This document shows, piece by piece, positions 51,130 to 60,746 of a DNA stretch of 64,000 nt; the stretch's first letter is position 1; each line of letters opens with the position of its first letter. The stretch is taken from contig JAUNGC010000011.1 in assembly GCA_030524745.1 (NCBI GenBank), forward strand, positions 1 through 64,000. The letters are read 5' to 3'. The notes under the pieces were generated by a model that made no database searches, had not been told where the DNA came from, and saw only the letters and a program-made list of their open reading frames with translations. Source of the stretch: Eubacteriales bacterium (GTDB taxonomy: Bacteria > Bacillota > Clostridia > Lachnospirales > Lachnospiraceae). Position numbers and translations under genes: made by a program.

Positions 51130-52262
51130 AGGAACCGATTCGGGTATTACAGGTACTGGGCGGCACCGGCCTGGGCGGTGCGGAAAGCCGCGTCATGGAT
51201 TTATACCGCAGCGTGGACCGGACGCAGGTGCAGTTTGACTTTGCCGTACACAATGCGAAAAGAGATCATTTTGATGATGAGATAGAGAAGCTGGGGGGCC
51301 ATATTTACCGTATGCCCCGTTTCCGGCTTTATAACTGGCCCGCATACCGCGGCGCATGGAAACGGCTGTTTATGGAGCATCCGGATTATGTGTGCGTACA
51401 CGGGCATATGACCAGCACCGGTTCCATTTATCTGCCTGTGGCAAAAAAGGCGGGCGTTGCGCGGACCGTAGCCCATGCCAGAAGCGCGGGCACGGACGCC
51501 GGATGGAAGGGCAGACTGACCCGTCTGATGAGACGGAACTTGTGGAAGAAAACGGATTACTGCTTCGCCTGCTCTGCGCTCGCGGGGGAAGCGGTATTTG
51601 GAAAAAGGGCATGCGAAAAGGGAATAGTGCATGTCATACCCAACGCCATTGCGGTGGAAAAATTTGTCTATGACCCTGAAAAAAGGGAGGAAATGCGCGG
51701 CAGGCTTCACGTGCAGGAACGTTTTGCAGTCGGCCATGTGGGGAGGTTCAACCCCATGAAAAACCACCCCTTTTTGCTGGAAATATTTGCGCAGATTAAG
51801 AAGGAAAAAGAAAATGCGGTTCTCCTTTTGCTGGGAGAAGGCGGCGGCATGAATGCGGCAAAGGAAAAAGCGCGTCAGCTTGGGATTGCGGATTGCGTGT
51901 ATTTTCTGGGAAATCAGGAAAATGTGGCGGACTATTATCAGGCGATGGACTTTCTTGTTTTTCCGTCTTTGTATGAAGGGATGCCGGGCACGGTGCTGGA
52001 GGCGCAGGCGGCGGGACTTCCCTGTCTGATTGCGGACACGATCACGCCGGAAGTGCAGGTGACAGAACTGGTACAGACCATGAGCCTGAATGCTTCCGCA
52101 CAGGAGTGGGCGCGCAACGTAACCGGGAGGGTGCAGAAAGCATCCGAAACCGGACAGCTGCGCTGCAGCAGGGCGGAGGATTTGAAAAAGGCTGGCTTTG
52201 ACGTGAAGGAGCAGGCCCGGCGGATGACAGCATTCTACGAGAAGGGGGAACCCTTATGGTGA
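51126..52262 (+). CDS. GT4 glycosyltransferase (EpsF-like)
   Basis: 378 residues, GT-B. IRVLQVLGGTGLGGAESRVMDLY is the usual N-terminal loop, VGHVGRFNPMKNH starts the second domain and FPSLYEGMPGTVLEAQAAGLPCL is the donor-binding E-x7-E. ATG 51126 overlaps the previous stop. The following gene overlaps it by 7 nt. Acceptor and sugar unknown. Confidence 0.88.
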   Translation: MKEPIRVLQVLGGTGLGGAESRVMDLYRSVDRTQVQFDFAVHNAKRDHFDDEIEKLGGHIYRMPRFRLYNWPAYRGAWKRLFMEHPDYVCVHGHMTSTGSIYLPVAKKAGVARTVAHARSAGTDAGWKGRLTRLMRRNLWKKTDYCFACSALAGEAVFGKRACEKGIVHVIPNAIAVEKFVYDPEKREEMRGRLHVQERFAVGHVGRFNPMKNHPFLLEIFAQIKKEKENAVLLLLGEGGGMNAAKEKARQLGIADCVYFLGNQENVADYYQAMDFLVFPSLYEGMPGTVLEAQAAGLPCLIADTITPEVQVTELVQTMSLNASAQEWARNVTGRVQKASETGQLRCSRAEDLKKAGFDVKEQARRMTAFYEKGEPLW

Positions 52263-53416
52263 AGAAGAAAATGCTGCTGGTGGTGCCCATGCTGCATCAG
52301 GGCGGCTTTGAACGGGTGTGCGTGCGCACCGCACGCATTCTGAAACCCCGGTTTGATGTGACGATTGCGATGTTTTGCGATGCGGATATCGCCTATGATA
52401 TCACCGGACTAAAAGTGGTGAACCTGGACGTTCCGGCGGCCGAAAACAGGCTGCGGAAAATATGCAATGTGGGAAAACGGATTGTCCGGTTAAAAAAACT
52501 GAAAAAGCAGCTTCGGCCGGATATCAGTTACAGCTTCGGACCGACGGCCAATCTGATCAATGTGCTGACGCCTGTCTGCGGCAAAATCTGGACAGGAATC
52601 CGCAGCTATATGGACATGGATAACGACAGAAAACTCCGGCTGTTCTGCGGGCGCTCCGATCGCGTGATCTGCTGTTCGGAGGTGATTGCGGACCAGTTGC
52701 GGCGGCGGTTTGGGGCGGAAAATGCGGAAGTGCTTTACAATCCTTATGACAGCGTGCAGATCGCAGAAAATGCGGAGAAAAAGGTCCCGGGCATGCCGGA
52801 CTTTACGGGGAAAAAGGTGATGGTCAGCATGGGCCGTGAGGACGACTGCAAGGAATTCTGGCATTTGATCAAGTGCCTGGCATTGATCAAAGACGAGGTG
52901 CCGGACGCATATCTGTGCATCGTGGGAGAGGGAAGCTTCCACGAGTATAAGATATTGGCGGATCGTCTTGGAATCGCAGACAGAGTATGGTTTGCGGGAT
53001 TGCAGAAAAACCCGTTTCCATGGCTGAAAAACAGCACGTTGTATGTAGGCGTATCCAGCATGGAGGGATTCCCCAACGCTTTGGTGGAGGCGATGAGTTG
53101 CGGTTTGCCCGCGGTGTTTTCCAACTGCAGGAGCGGACCGGCGGAAATTTTGTCGGACCGGTTTGCGGACGTGGCGGACCGGCAGGAAGTGCTGGAAGAA
53201 AAATACGGCATTTTGATTCCGGTCATGGACGATCAGAAAAATCTGGACCCGGCGGCCGTCACCGAAGAAGAACGAAAGCTGGCGGCGCTTTTAAAGGAAC
53301 TGCTGTGCGACGAAGAAAAGCTGGCGCGCATGAGCGCCGCGGCGAAGGAGCGGGCGCTGCAGTTTCATGACGGCGCATATGCGGAAAAGATCAGGCAAAT
53401 TGCGGCTGATCTTTAG
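52256..53416 (+). CDS. GT4 glycosyltransferase
   Basis: 386 residues, GT-B. LLVVPMLHQGGFERVCVRTARIL at the start; VSMGREDDCKEFWHLIKCL and VGVSSMEGFPNALVEAMSCGLPAVF (E-x7-E) in the C-terminal domain. Overlaps the previous GT4 by 7 nt, so the two are coupled. Last gene before glnA. Confidence 0.87.
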   Translation: MVKKKMLLVVPMLHQGGFERVCVRTARILKPRFDVTIAMFCDADIAYDITGLKVVNLDVPAAENRLRKICNVGKRIVRLKKLKKQLRPDISYSFGPTANLINVLTPVCGKIWTGIRSYMDMDNDRKLRLFCGRSDRVICCSEVIADQLRRRFGAENAEVLYNPYDSVQIAENAEKKVPGMPDFTGKKVMVSMGREDDCKEFWHLIKCLALIKDEVPDAYLCIVGEGSFHEYKILADRLGIADRVWFAGLQKNPFPWLKNSTLYVGVSSMEGFPNALVEAMSCGLPAVFSNCRSGPAEILSDRFADVADRQEVLEEKYGILIPVMDDQKNLDPAAVTEEERKLAALLKELLCDEEKLARMSAAAKERALQFHDGAYAEKIRQIAADL

Positions 53417-53483
53417 AGAATCATTTCACATCGGTCATATCCCAACGAATGCAAATCGCGGACAGGGCGCGATTTCGTGAGGA

Positions 53484-53509
53484 TTGAACATAAATTTATT
53501 ACTGTTCAA
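53484..53509 (+). promoter_or_regulatory. Inverted repeat in the glnA leader
   Basis: TTGAACA / TGTTCAA, perfect 7-bp arms with a 12-nt A/T-rich spacer, ending 5 nt before the AAAGGGG ribosome site of glnA. Could be an operator or an RNA stem masking the ribosome site. Confidence 0.4.
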
Positions 53510-53526
53510 AGAAAGGGGATAAGAAA

Positions 53527-54957
53527 ATGAACAGAAGTGAAACAATCAGAAAACTGTGCGAGGAAAAGCAGATCCGCATGATCGATTTCAAAATGACGGA
53601 TATCGACGGACGCTGGAGACACATTACGATTCCGGTGGAGAGGTTCAATGAAGATACCTTCCGCTACGGCATCGGATTTGACGGGTCGAATTATGGGTAT
53701 GCGCCCATCGAAAAGAGCGATATGGTATTTTTGCCCGACCCGGACACCGCATTTGTGGATCCTTTTGCCAGCGTGCCGACGCTGACCATGTGCGGAAATG
53801 TCTGCACGATCGGAAAAGGGGAGAACAAGCCTTTTGACCAGTATCCGAAAAACGTGAGCCTGCGGGCCGTCGAGTATATGAAGGAGTCCGGGATCGCGGA
53901 CAGAATGATAATCGGGCCCGAATTTGAATTTTATCTGTTTGATAATGCCCGGTTTGAGGTGACGCCTAAGCAGTGCGCTTACCGGATCGACACGAAGCAG
54001 GCGGATTGGAACTGCAGCCTGGATGTGCCGGGAAACAATGGTTATGAAGTGCCCTATAAGGGCGGTTATCATATCGCTGCGCCGCAGGATGTAGGCTATG
54101 ATCTGCGCAGCAAAATGTGTATGATGATGGAAGAATGGGGCGTGAAGGTGAAATACCATCATCATGAGGTGGGCGGTCCCGGCCAGATGGAAATTGAAGT
54201 GGAACTGGCGGATATGCCCCAGATGGCGGATAACACGATGATTACGAAATACATCATCAAGAATATGGCTGCACAGGGAGGAAAAACGGCGACTTTCCTG
54301 CCCAAGCCCATTTATCAGGAGGCGGGAAGCGGCATGCATGTCCATATGCTTCTGATGAAGGACGGCGAGCCTCTTTTCTATGATGAAAACGGATACTCCG
54401 GACTGAGTAAAACCGCGCATTACTTTATGGGCGGACTGCTCAAACATATCGCATCTTTGTGCGCGTTTACGAATCCTTCCACGAACTCCTTTAAACGGCT
54501 GGTGCCGGGATTTGAAGCGCCGGTGACGATCGGCTATGCCACCTCCAACCGCAGCGCGGTCATCCGAATTCCCGCATATGCGAAGTCGCCGGAGACGAAG
54601 CGTTTTGAACTGCGCAATCCGGACGGAACGGCCAACCCCTATTATGCTTACGCGGCAATCCTGATGGCAGGGCTGGACGGCATTGAAAATAAGATCGACC
54701 CGGAGGCAAACGGCTGGGGACCTTACGACTTCAATCTCTATACATTGCCGGAAGAAGAACTGAAGAAGATCAAGGGACTGCCGAAGACATTGGATGAAGC
54801 GCTGGATGCGCTGGAAGCCGACCATGATTACCTGACTAAGGGCGGCGTATTCCCGCAGCGTCTCATCGATATCTGGGTGGCTCGTAAACGGGCGGAACTG
54901 AAGAAAATCGAGCAGATACCCACGCCGGCGGAGTTTAAAATGTACTACGATCTGTAG
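53527..54957 (+). CDS. glnA: Glutamine synthetase
   Basis: 476 residues, GS type I fold. Motifs: GFDGSNYGY near the N-terminal beta-grasp, GPEFEFYLF (metal Glu), GQMEIE, GSGMHVHMLL (ATP/metal), NPSTNSFKRLVPGFEAPV and RNPDGTANPYYAYAAILMAG. The DGSN (not DGSS) loop and PAYAKSPETKRFELR are seen in a Clostridia branch. Makes glutamine, the amide donor for AsnB at 57174 and for hexosamine synthesis. AAAGGGG precedes the ATG. Its position in a glycan locus is unusual; it may be the ordinary glnA or a second copy. Confidence 0.92.
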   Translation: MNRSETIRKLCEEKQIRMIDFKMTDIDGRWRHITIPVERFNEDTFRYGIGFDGSNYGYAPIEKSDMVFLPDPDTAFVDPFASVPTLTMCGNVCTIGKGENKPFDQYPKNVSLRAVEYMKESGIADRMIIGPEFEFYLFDNARFEVTPKQCAYRIDTKQADWNCSLDVPGNNGYEVPYKGGYHIAAPQDVGYDLRSKMCMMMEEWGVKVKYHHHEVGGPGQMEIEVELADMPQMADNTMITKYIIKNMAAQGGKTATFLPKPIYQEAGSGMHVHMLLMKDGEPLFYDENGYSGLSKTAHYFMGGLLKHIASLCAFTNPSTNSFKRLVPGFEAPVTIGYATSNRSAVIRIPAYAKSPETKRFELRNPDGTANPYYAYAAILMAGLDGIENKIDPEANGWGPYDFNLYTLPEEELKKIKGLPKTLDEALDALEADHDYLTKGGVFPQRLIDIWVARKRAELKKIEQIPTPAEFKMYYDL

Positions 54958-55007
54958 GAAAGCTTGCCTGCAAATGGCAGATGTGGTAAACTAAATCGTT
55001 AGCAGGG

Positions 55008-55041
55008 TGCCGGGCAGAAGCCTAATCGCTTCTGCCCGGCA
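55008..55041 (+). terminator. Strong hairpin after glnA
   Basis: Perfect 14-bp stem TGCCGGGCAGAAGC / GCTTCTGCCCGGCA with a 6-nt loop. Only a broken T-rich tail (TCTGATCT) follows, so termination may be partial. Confidence 0.55.
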
Positions 55042-55103
55042 TCTGATCTATGACAATAGAAAGCATCTGCGTATGCTTTTCGCTGTTGAAAAGGAGAACG
55101 GGA

Positions 55104-56204
55104 ATGCAGAAAATTGCCTTTCATTTGAACAGCCTGCAGCAGGGCGGTGCGGAGCGTGTTGTGACCAATCTCGCCAATCAGTTTGTACAGGCGGGTTATG
55201 AGGTTTTGATCGCAACGGAATGGTACGGAGAGAAAGAGTTTGTTCCCGACGAAAGGGTGAAGCGGGTACATGTGGGGCTTCTTGAAAAAGATGAAAAGAA
55301 GTCCAGAATTTCCAAAATCCTGCTGCGCATCCGGTATTTAAGAAAATTCATCAAAAAAGAGCGGCCGGATGTGCTGATCGCCTTCACGCATACGGTGAAT
55401 TACCGGGCGCTGATGGCGGGCATGGGAACCGGCGTGCCTGTGGTGATTTCGGTGCGCACCGACCCGGTGGGGCATTATGATAAGAGGGCGGATAAGATAC
55501 AGATTCCCCTGCTTTTTCCCAGGGCGGCGGGGTGCGTGTTCCAGACCGAGGGCGCAAAGGCCTTTTTTGCCCCTTATCTGCAGGACAATTCCAGAATTAT
55601 TTTAAATCCGCTCCATCCCAAATATATCGGCACTCCTGTGCCCAAAAAGAGAACGAAAGCTGTGGTGCAGTCCGGACGTCTGGTGGACTTTAAAAATCAG
55701 CCCATGCTGATCAAAGCTTTCATAGAGGTCCACAAAAAGCATCCCGACTACACTTTAAAAATATACGGACCTGATTCCAAAGACGGAACGAAGGAAATTC
55801 TGGAAGGGATCATTAAGGAAAATCATGCGGAGGATTATGTGAAGCTGATGGGGGGCAGCGACAGTCTGGAAAAGGAACTGGCGGACGCTGCCGTCTATGC
55901 GTTTTCCTCCGACTGGGAGGGCCTTCCCAACGCGCTGATGGAGGCGATGGCATTAGGGCTGCCCATTGTGGCGACGGACTGCCCCTGCGGCGGACCCCGC
56001 ACGCTGATCAGAGACGGCGTGGACGGGCTGCTGATTCCCATTAAAAATCAGGAGGCGCTGGAAGAGGGCATCAACCGGCTGATTGAAGACCCTGTGCTTG
56101 CCGAAAGGCTGGGGACGGAAGCGAGAAAAATCGCCGAAAGAGCCAACGGACAGGCTGTTTTTGAACAGTGGCGGGATTTCCTGGAAGAATGCTGCCAAAG
56201 ATGA
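55104..56204 (+). CDS. GT4 glycosyltransferase
   Basis: 366 residues, GT-B. KIAFHLNSLQQGGAERVVTNLANQFV at the start and FSSDWEGLPNALMEAMALGLPIVATDCPCGGPRTLI in the donor site. Similar in layout to the GT4 at 59605 (CPCGGP loop shared). AAGGAG lies 7 nt before ATG 55104; the in-frame ATG 55050 would overlap the hairpin tail. Confidence 0.88.
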   Translation: MQKIAFHLNSLQQGGAERVVTNLANQFVQAGYEVLIATEWYGEKEFVPDERVKRVHVGLLEKDEKKSRISKILLRIRYLRKFIKKERPDVLIAFTHTVNYRALMAGMGTGVPVVISVRTDPVGHYDKRADKIQIPLLFPRAAGCVFQTEGAKAFFAPYLQDNSRIILNPLHPKYIGTPVPKKRTKAVVQSGRLVDFKNQPMLIKAFIEVHKKHPDYTLKIYGPDSKDGTKEILEGIIKENHAEDYVKLMGGSDSLEKELADAAVYAFSSDWEGLPNALMEAMALGLPIVATDCPCGGPRTLIRDGVDGLLIPIKNQEALEEGINRLIEDPVLAERLGTEARKIAERANGQAVFEQWRDFLEECCQR

Positions 56205-56306
56205 GCGGACAGGATATCCGTATGGCAGCAGGACGGCCGTCATTTCGCGGAAACGCATGAGGTTGAAGAAAAACAGGCCGCGGCGCGCGGCAGAATGGAG
56301 AAAATT

Positions 56307-57095
56307 ATGTTTTCTTACGATGATTATAAAGAAATAATCCGCATTATCCAGTCCACCGGACGGGCGATGGGCTACGAGGAAGCGCTGAGACGGGATGAAT
56401 TTGTCATCATGCGTCACGATGTGGAATACAGCGTGGAGCGGGCCTACGAGCTTTCCAAAGTGGAAAGCAGCATGGATTTTTGTTCCACCTGGTTTTTTCA
56501 GTGGACCAACAATTCCTACAATATTCTTTCCAGATGCCATCAGGACATGATCCGGGACATGAAGGAAAGGGGACATCACATCGGCCTGCATTTTGCATTG
56601 AACGGTCTGACCGATATGCGGGAAGTGCGCAGACAGATCGCAAAGGAAATGCGCATTCTGTCCGATATGTTCGGCTATGAGATCACCCAGTTTTCCGTGC
56701 ACAGGCCTTCGGCGGCGGTGCTGGCGGAAAACATCAAACTCCCCAATATTCTGAACGCCTATCAGGACGATTTCTTTACCTTCGCGCCGAACATTACGCC
56801 CGATACGCCGCTGAAAGTGAAATACATGTCCGACGCGAATCATATCTGGCGCTACGGCTATCCGGATGAAGAAAATATCACGGGCTTTGCCAAAGTGCAG
56901 ATTCTGACCCATCCTTTTGCGTGGAGCGAAAAAGGCTACGACAACCGGGATAATTACGCGGCTCTGGTACAGGAAAAATATCAGGAAATGATTGAAAGCA
57001 TCGATAATGAATGTAAGGACTTCTGCGAGTATAAAGAGGAGTTTTTGGGAGCGAAGCTGGTTGCCCCGAATGAGGCGGACCGGCGGAAGAACTGA
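56307..57095 (+). CDS. Polysaccharide deacetylase-fold protein
   Basis: 262 residues. NodB-like features: EFVIMRHDVEYSVERAY (metal Asp), RGHHIGLHFAL (metal His pair) and FSVHRPSAAVL. No signal peptide. The ATG at 56307 is preferred because GGAG lies 6 nt upstream; the ATG at 56295 lacks a site. Not the usual secreted CE4 enzyme; may deacetylate a lipid-linked intermediate inside the cell. Confidence 0.7.
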   Translation: MFSYDDYKEIIRIIQSTGRAMGYEEALRRDEFVIMRHDVEYSVERAYELSKVESSMDFCSTWFFQWTNNSYNILSRCHQDMIRDMKERGHHIGLHFALNGLTDMREVRRQIAKEMRILSDMFGYEITQFSVHRPSAAVLAENIKLPNILNAYQDDFFTFAPNITPDTPLKVKYMSDANHIWRYGYPDEENITGFAKVQILTHPFAWSEKGYDNRDNYAALVQEKYQEMIESIDNECKDFCEYKEEFLGAKLVAPNEADRRKN

Positions 57096-57173
57096 CCGCT
57101 GTTGTTTAAGCCTGCGCCTCGCGCTTGCCGCGCAGCGTGAAGAAACCATGATTCGGAAAGGAGCCGACGGCCT

Positions 57174-59108
57174 ATGTGTGGAATTTGCGGATTTCTTACC
57201 AAAAGAGAAATATCCCCGGCGCAGTTAAAGCGCATGAATGATACGATGTATCATCGCGGGCCGGACGATCACGGCGAAGAAATTTATCCCTGGAAGGGCG
57301 GATATTCGCTGGGACTTGCCCAGCGCAGGCTTTCCATTCTGGATCTGTCGCCCCTGGGGCATCAGCCGATGCACGCGCCTGACCGGAGCGTCAGCGTTGT
57401 GTACAACGGGGAAATTTATAACTTTCGGGAACTCAAAAAAGAACTTTCGGACTATCCATTTAAGTCCAATTGTGATACCGAAGTGATTCTTGCGGCCTAT
57501 CTGAAATGGGGAGTTTCCTGCGTGGAACGTTTTAACGGCATGTTTGCGATTGCGCTGGCGGACAGAAGGCAGGAACGGTTTTACCTGATCCGGGACAGGA
57601 TCGGAAAAAAGCCGCTTTATTACTGGGCGGAAGAAGGGCATCTGGTTTTTGCGTCGGAGTTAAAGCCGATTCTGGCCTGTCCGGATTTCTCCAAAACGAT
57701 CCGGAAGGACGTGTTGTCCCGCTATTTATATCAGCAATACATCAATGCGCCGGATACTGTTTTTGAAAAGGTGTACAAGCTGGAGCCGGGCGCGGTGCTG
57801 ACCTGGGAGAACGGGCGCATTTTCACCCGGAAATATTGGGATATCAAAAATGTTTACCATAAAATGAGCGAAAACCCCGTGACGGATTACGGAGAAGCAA
57901 AGGAGCAATTAAAGCGCCTGCTGCAAAAATCCGTGGCATCCCGCATGATCGCGGACGTAGAGTTGGGAACTTTTTTGAGCGGCGGTTACGATTCCTCCCT
58001 GATGACGGCAATCGCGCAGGAACAGTCGGAAAAACCGGTCAAAACCTTTTCCATCGGTTTTCATGAAAAACGCTATAATGAAGCGGGCTATGCAAAGCGG
58101 GTGGCCGACTGCCTGGGAACCGATCATACGGAGGCCTATATCTCGGAAAAAGAGATGTTTGAACTGGTGGAAAGTATCCCCCGTTATTTTGACGAACCCA
58201 TGGCGGACAGTTCCCAGATTCCTACCATGCTGGTGAGCGCTCTTGCCAGAAAAAAGGTGACGGTTGCCCTGTCCGGGGACGGCGGAGACGAATTCTTCTG
58301 CGGCTATAACGTCTATGAAAAGGTGGCGCAGGCACAAAAGCTGGATTGGACGGGCGGCATGCTGAACGGCCTCTTAACGCTTCCCGGTCTGAAACAGATC
58401 CATGCTGCGGACAGGCTGCCCTTTAAGGTAAGGGTTATCGCCCAGAACCGGAATAAGGAGAGCAAAACCCAGTTCGGCGCGGGCAATTATGTGCTGCGGG
58501 CACAGAAAATGGTGGCGCAAAAGGAAGGGAATCTGCCCTGCTGTTATGAAACGGAAAGCAGTTATGGGGTGGAGAACTGGCAGGTGCGCCGCATGCTTCT
58601 GGACATGGATACCTATCTGCCCGGCGATATTTTGTGCAAGGTGGACCGGGCTTCCATGAAATATTCGCTGGAATCCCGCTGTCCGATTCTGGATACGGAT
58701 GTGATGGAGTATTCCTTCCGCATCCCGCATGCTTTTAAATTTTATCAGGGAGAAAAAAAGCATATTCTGAAAGATATCGCTTATGAATATATTCCGAAGG
58801 AACTGCTGGACAGACCCAAGGTGGGATTTGGCGTTCCGCTGGATCAGTGGCTGAGAGGGCCGCTCAAAGAACAGCTTCTTTCTTACAGCGACAGCGGTTT
58901 TTTGAAAGAGCAGGGGCTGTTCGACGCGGAGTATGTGCGGGAAATGATCCGCGCTTATCTGCTGACCGGAGACGGCGGAGCGGGAAGTGGAGCAAACTAC
59001 TCCGGCCTTGTCTGGTCTTTCTTCGTCTTCCAGCAGTGGTATGCGGAAGTCTTTGCGCCGACGGGGCGCGCGCCCATGTCCTCGCCGGATGCGCTTGCGC
59101 TCGGATAA
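57174..59108 (+). CDS. asnB: Asparagine synthase (glutamine-hydrolysing)
   Basis: 644 residues. N-terminal Ntn glutaminase with catalytic Cys2 (MCGICGF), then an ATP pyrophosphatase domain with LSGGYDSSLMTAIA (about 267-280). In glycan loci such enzymes may amidate uronic acids; this fits the GalNAcA-type pathway here, yet a plain asparagine synthetase cannot be excluded. The C-terminal domain keeps CKVDRASMKYSLESRCPILD. GGAG precedes the ATG. Confidence 0.9.
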   Translation: MCGICGFLTKREISPAQLKRMNDTMYHRGPDDHGEEIYPWKGGYSLGLAQRRLSILDLSPLGHQPMHAPDRSVSVVYNGEIYNFRELKKELSDYPFKSNCDTEVILAAYLKWGVSCVERFNGMFAIALADRRQERFYLIRDRIGKKPLYYWAEEGHLVFASELKPILACPDFSKTIRKDVLSRYLYQQYINAPDTVFEKVYKLEPGAVLTWENGRIFTRKYWDIKNVYHKMSENPVTDYGEAKEQLKRLLQKSVASRMIADVELGTFLSGGYDSSLMTAIAQEQSEKPVKTFSIGFHEKRYNEAGYAKRVADCLGTDHTEAYISEKEMFELVESIPRYFDEPMADSSQIPTMLVSALARKKVTVALSGDGGDEFFCGYNVYEKVAQAQKLDWTGGMLNGLLTLPGLKQIHAADRLPFKVRVIAQNRNKESKTQFGAGNYVLRAQKMVAQKEGNLPCCYETESSYGVENWQVRRMLLDMDTYLPGDILCKVDRASMKYSLESRCPILDTDVMEYSFRIPHAFKFYQGEKKHILKDIAYEYIPKELLDRPKVGFGVPLDQWLRGPLKEQLLSYSDSGFLKEQGLFDAEYVREMIRAYLLTGDGGAGSGANYSGLVWSFFVFQQWYAEVFAPTGRAPMSSPDALALG

Positions 59109-59147
59109 CGATGATTAGCTGAAAGTTTGACAGGAGAGGAAACAGAG

Positions 59148-59528
59148 ATGACAGATAAGTCGATAGAATTTGACTTTGGGAAGGACTTTCTTTTTTCCCT
59201 GAAGACTATAGTTGTCACCGAAGAGGATATCAAAGATCTCAAAAGCGGTAATTTGAAAGAGCCCAAGGATAAATACCGCGGATGCGATGTAAAGGTGTTC
59301 ACGGACGGAAAATATCCAAGGGTCCTTCGGCTCAGTAAAGATATTCCTGTTTTCGATTCAGGTGACAGAGAATATGATTCCTGGTATGATCTTTACCTGG
59401 TGCAGGAGAAAAACGGAAATATTTACGCGGTCTACTGTACCGGCGGGTATCGCATCGCCAAAATCAAAGGTTATGCAAAGGTATATAAATATCCGGAAGA
59501 TCTGAGGCAATACTTCATAGAAACCTGA
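59148..59528 (+). CDS. Small protein of unknown function (126 aa)
   Basis: 126 residues, charged, beta-rich by eye, no signal or membrane segment. Notable stretches: LKEPKDKYRGCDVKVFTDGKYPRVLRLSKD and WYDLYLVQEKNGNIYAVYCTGGYRIAKI. AGGAGAGG precedes ATG 59148. I do not recognise the family. Confidence 0.6.
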   Translation: MTDKSIEFDFGKDFLFSLKTIVVTEEDIKDLKSGNLKEPKDKYRGCDVKVFTDGKYPRVLRLSKDIPVFDSGDREYDSWYDLYLVQEKNGNIYAVYCTGGYRIAKIKGYAKVYKYPEDLRQYFIET

Positions 59529-59604
59529 AACAGAAGCGAATCAGGACGTATCAAAAACAAGGATCGGAGTGAGGAAGACCGGTTGATACAGGGTGGAAAT
59601 GCGT

Positions 59605-60717
59605 ATGGAAAATGAGAAAAGACATATTGCTTTTTATATTGGCTCTTTGAAAAAAGGGGGCGCTGAGCGGGTTTTTGTGAATCTGGCAGATTATTTCCGG
59701 GGACGCGGGTACCGGGTGACGATGGTAACCCAGTATCGGAAGGAGAATGAGTATGAACTGCCGGAGGGCGTAGATCGTGTGATTTCGGATATTGCGAAGG
59801 AAGAAGAGGGCGGCAGGATTGTAAATGTGTTTCGCCGTTACCGGAAGCTGCGCCGTATTTTTAAAGAACTTCAGGCTGATGTGGTGCTGTCCACCATAGG
59901 AAAGAATAATTTTATGGCGCTTTTGGCCAATGCCTTTTTGCCGACGAAAGTGGTGGTTTCTGTGGTGGCGGAGCCGACGGAGGAGTATCCGAACCGGAGC
60001 ATGCGGCTGCTGGCAAAGACGTTGTTTTATTTTGCGGACGGCATCGTGATGCAGACCACGGACGCGGTGGCTTTTTTTGGGAAGCGTCTGCAGAAGAAGT
60101 GTGTGATTCTGAAAAATTCTTTAAATCCTGTATTTGTGCGGCCGCGCTTCGCGGGAGAACGGCGGCAGGACATTGTGGCGGTGGGACGTGTGGATGAGAA
60201 CAAAAACCACCGCATGGCGATCCGGGCTTTTGCGCAGATTGCGGAGCGCTTCCCGAAGAGCCGCCTGATTATTTACGGGGAAGGGGAACTGCGGCAGAAA
60301 CTGCTGGCGGAAATAGAGGAAATGGGGCTTACAGGCAGGATTCTCATGCCGGGGGCCGTGACCGATGTGCCGGACCGGATCGAGAAAGCGTATGCGTTTG
60401 TGCTGACTTCTGATACGGAAGGCATGCCCAATACGCTGATTGAAGCGATGGCTTTGGGCCTGGCCTGTGTTTCCACGGATTGTCCCTGCGGCGGGCCAAA
60501 GGATCTGATTGCGGACGGTCAGAACGGTTTTCTGGTGCCGGTGAAGGATGATAAAATGCTGGCAGAGCGGCTGGCCGATTTGCTGGAAAATCCGCAGAAG
60601 GTGGAAAAAATGGGCCAAGCGGCTGCAAAGCTTCAGGAAGAGTACCGCCCGGATAAAGTGAACGCGGAGTGGGAAGCTTACTTTACCGGAATCGTCGGGA
60701 AAAAGTGGGGGGGATAA
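59605..60717 (+). CDS. GT4 glycosyltransferase
   Basis: 370 residues, GT-B. HIAFYIGSLKKGGAERVFVNLADYF at the start, VAVGRVDENKNHRMAIRAF and LTSDTEGMPNTLIEAMALGLACVSTDCPCGGPKDLI in the second half. Likely paralogue of the GT4 at 55104. ATG 59605 is used since GGTGG lies 8 nt upstream; upstream ATG/GTG codons are too close to it. A long-hairpin element follows. Confidence 0.87.
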   Translation: MENEKRHIAFYIGSLKKGGAERVFVNLADYFRGRGYRVTMVTQYRKENEYELPEGVDRVISDIAKEEEGGRIVNVFRRYRKLRRIFKELQADVVLSTIGKNNFMALLANAFLPTKVVVSVVAEPTEEYPNRSMRLLAKTLFYFADGIVMQTTDAVAFFGKRLQKKCVILKNSLNPVFVRPRFAGERRQDIVAVGRVDENKNHRMAIRAFAQIAERFPKSRLIIYGEGELRQKLLAEIEEMGLTGRILMPGAVTDVPDRIEKAYAFVLTSDTEGMPNTLIEAMALGLACVSTDCPCGGPKDLIADGQNGFLVPVKDDKMLAERLADLLENPQKVEKMGQAAAKLQEEYRPDKVNAEWEAYFTGIVGKKWGG

Positions 60718-60746
60718 GCATCTTAACCCGCCGCCGCATTCCCGCT

